From positions 1,426,001 through 1,490,000 of the forward strand of contig NZ_JOMR01000001.1 in NCBI RefSeq assembly GCF_000711195.1: a stretch of 64,000 bases of DNA, given 5' to 3'. Source of the DNA: Thiomicrospira pelophila DSM 1534. GTDB lineage: Bacteria; Pseudomonadota; Gammaproteobacteria; Thiomicrospirales; Thiomicrospiraceae. The notes under the pieces were generated by a model. That model did not search any database. It saw only the letters and a list, made by a program, of their open reading frames with translations, and had not been told where the DNA came from. The position numbers and the translations under genes are program-made. Of the stretch, positions 62,025 through 64,000 are shown one piece after another; position 1 is the stretch's first letter, and each line of letters starts with the position of its first letter.

Positions 62025-64000
62025 CTAAACATCCTTGCCTTCTATGGCGTCACTACTGTCTATTTCTGCTTGCACTTCTGGTGGACGGCATTTACCAAAA
62101 AAATCATAGTGTTCAATAGCCTCTAAAATGCCTGCTTCGTAGCTTTGCTTTGCATAATAAATCCTCTTAAATTCTTGAATTTGAGAAAGATCCTCTTTAT
62201 GACGGTTAGCAACCACGACCGCGAGCGTATTCCCCCGCATCATATCCTCATCGGCACCAGAGCCACCTGCAACCAGAATATGTTCTATTGGTATTTGCCA
62301 ACGATCAGCCACATAGCGCAAAGCCATCCCTTTGGATGCACGCATAGGCAATATGTCTAGGTAATTATCAAATGAAAGCTGTGTATTTGCCGACAGGTCT
62401 TCTTGATGAAGTATGGCGTTAATATAATCAAGGTCGGTTACATCCTTATTAAGATAATAACTAATTTTAAAAGGCGTTTGCTCAGCCTTTGGTTGAATAT
62501 TTAAGCCCGGGTGACCATCCATAATATCTTTGATTTTATGTCTTACCCAATGAAAATCGATGTGTTTTGCCCAATACTGGTCTTGATTAAGCTTGGGCGC
62601 ATAGTATATTTCAGTACCGGAACTGGTGATTAAGGTGTCTGGCTCTGGAATTTTGTAATGTTTGAGCATACGCAGAGCTGAATCCAGCCTTCTATTAGTC
62701 GCAATAACAAACAAAGTCGATTTACGGTGTTTTTTCAACAATGCGATGAGCTCGGCTAAGGCTTCTGGATTGCCTACTAAGTTGTGATCTAGGCTTGTTA
62801 CCAAGGCTCTATCCCTATACAGTTCCGAGCGTCTTGAAATAGGTGTTCTTGGCAATCGTTCTGAGTTTTTCACAATTGGGGTTATTAAATCTAAATAACG
62901 TTCTGCGTGGGCTTTCCATGCATAGTGTTGCTTCACACCACTTAACCCATGCTTAATCATTTGATTTTTCTGCTTTGGCTGATTAAACATATCAAGCAAG
63001 GCTTGGGTAATGGTTTGTGGCTCTAATGGGTCTATAAGAATTCCATTTTGACAATTCGCAATAATATCATTTGGCCCACCGTCTTCGGTTGCCACAATTG
63101 GCAAGCCCGATGCAGATGCCTCAATTAAGGTTAAACCAAACGGCTCTGTTAAGGCTGGATTAACAAAAACGCCGCCCGATGCGGCCGCGATTCGATAGAT
63201 AAAGGCCACGTCATTACGACAATGATGTTTTGGCAAAGACACTTTTCCATACAAGTCATAGCGATCAATCATTAACCAGATTTCATGAAACACTTGTTGT
63301 GCTCCAGATTCCAAGTCATCCACATCATCTCGGTTACCCGCGATAATCACTAAGTTGGCTTTTTCTTGTAGTTCAGGTGATTGGCCAAAAGCTTCAACCA
63401 AAGCGGCAATATTTTTACGTGGGTCTGGTCTGGACAGCGCAAGAACGATCGGTTTGCCTGGGTCGGTGAGCGAATAGGTTAACTGCTGATAAAGCTCTGA
63501 ACTTAATTCATCACCTCGCGGCGGCTGAAATTGATCTAAATTGGTGCCAGGAGGAATAACCCGCATTTGATCTGGCTGATAGAAATCATATATTTCATAC
63601 TGCTCTTCAATTTCTTGGTGTGTACTGGCAATCACCCTTTCGGCTGTGGCCAAAACATGCTCTTCGGCGTTAATCCGTCTGGACATGTTGTACTGTTCTT
63701 CAATCTCTTTTGACGGAACACCGTTTGCAAAGAGTCGTGCTCGCTTAATACGTCCTAACGAATGACCTGTATGAATAAGGGGGATTGATAATTGATTCGC
63801 TAATTGACTACCCACATAACCTGCGTCAGCATAATGGCTATGAATAATGTCTGGGTAATGGTTTTGATGACGGAAATACCCCATCATATTATCAGCAAAA
63901 GTATCAAGGTAGTCCCATAACTGCTCTTTAAAAATATACTCTTCTGGGCCTGCTTCTATTCTGATTATAGAGAGCTTATCGTTTAGCTTTTCAATCGGTT
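62025..64000 (-). CDS. sps: Sucrose-phosphate synthase with C-terminal HAD domain, 5' end cut off by window
   Basis: Open at the right edge; at least 658 codons are visible. The GT4 domain has SHYADAGYVGSQLANQLSIP, HTGHSLGRIKRARL, VLALSRPDPRKNIAALVEAF and FVNPALTEPFGLTLIEASAS. The HAD-like C-terminal half has TSLDHNLVGNP and ILVAGGSGADEDMMRG. It makes sucrose-6-phosphate from UDP-glucose and fructose-6-phosphate. In the HAD half the motif I nucleophile region reads TSLDHNL, lacking the DxDxT pattern, so this domain is probably regulatory rather than active, as in plant enzymes. Confidence 0.92.
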   Translation of the reverse strand, partial: PIEKLNDKLSIIRIEAGPEEYIFKEQLWDYLDTFADNMMGYFRHQNHYPDIIHSHYADAGYVGSQLANQLSIPLIHTGHSLGRIKRARLFANGVPSKEIEEQYNMSRRINAEEHVLATAERVIASTHQEIEEQYEIYDFYQPDQMRVIPPGTNLDQFQPPRGDELSSELYQQLTYSLTDPGKPIVLALSRPDPRKNIAALVEAFGQSPELQEKANLVIIAGNRDDVDDLESGAQQVFHEIWLMIDRYDLYGKVSLPKHHCRNDVAFIYRIAAASGGVFVNPALTEPFGLTLIEASASGLPIVATEDGGPNDIIANCQNGILIDPLEPQTITQALLDMFNQPKQKNQMIKHGLSGVKQHYAWKAHAERYLDLITPIVKNSERLPRTPISRRSELYRDRALVTSLDHNLVGNPEALAELIALLKKHRKSTLFVIATNRRLDSALRMLKHYKIPEPDTLITSSGTEIYYAPKLNQDQYWAKHIDFHWVRHKIKDIMDGHPGLNIQPKAEQTPFKISYYLNKDVTDLDYINAILHQEDLSANTQLSFDNYLDILPMRASKGMALRYVADRWQIPIEHILVAGGSGADEDMMRGNTLAVVVANRHKEDLSQIQEFKRIYYAKQSYEAGILEAIEHYDFFGKCRPPEVQAEIDSSDAIEGKDV

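Overview
The window looks like a chromosomal segment of a gammaproteobacterium. Evidence: a ygfB-pepP-ubiH-ubiI block, zapA, 6S RNA beside the 5-formyl-THF cyclo-ligase gene, tamAB, msbA/lpxL, and heptose-based LPS core genes. The sucrose operon (sucrose-phosphate synthase, phosphatase, fructokinase, amylosucrase) suggests a halotolerant, probably marine species, perhaps Thiotrichales (Thiomicrospira or Methylophaga type). That placement is inference, and I cannot name a species.

Positions 1 to 37406, all minus strand, form one long LPS/O-antigen locus read from right to left. It starts with eptA-like, dgkA, hldD, waaC and a GT-B transferase carrying sialyltransferase-type motifs (37.4-32.3 kb). 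A first O-antigen module follows (32.2-18.8 kb): GT-C enzyme, rmlB, rmlA, GT56 transferase, hexapeptide acyltransferase, wecE, three GT2 enzymes, O-antigen ligase, ugd, a UDP-glucuronate 4-epimerase homologue and wzz. This module should make TDP-Fuc4NAc and UDP-GalA. A second module (18.5-0 kb) starts with an EPS-type MarR regulator and a second, nearly identical rmlBA pair. It continues with rmlC, an NDP-hexose 2,3-dehydratase, a Gfo/Idh ketoreductase, a DegT aminotransferase, a PglD-like acyltransferase, a MaoC hydratase, a second GT56 enzyme, wzx, wzy, GT2, GT4 and a truncated fnlA. Together these predict a TDP-4-acylamino-2,4,6-trideoxyhexose, a kind of sugar best known from actinomycete antibiotics. 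Several genes of no evident glycan role and several gene remnants sit among them.

Positions 37523-40923 (plus) hold a CX5R phosphatase, msbA and lpxL, closed by a two-way terminator. Next come a comEA-like gene, a LysR regulator, and the ubiI-ubiH-pepP-ygfB operon (minus) divergent from zapA-tamA-tamB (plus). After these are a PAS-containing chemoreceptor, fau with 6S RNA, a PQQ-type sugar dehydrogenase homologue, a peroxiredoxin and the sucrose operon, which runs off the right edge.

Two repeat families cross gene boundaries. One is a 12-bp palindrome, ACCAGGCCTGGT, present in far more copies than chance and in several reading frames. The other is a set of AT-rich and HPERSEGS-type repeats lying in frame inside rmlB (both copies) and the 4-epimerase gene. 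I saw no tRNA, rRNA, CRISPR array, transposase or prophage gene.
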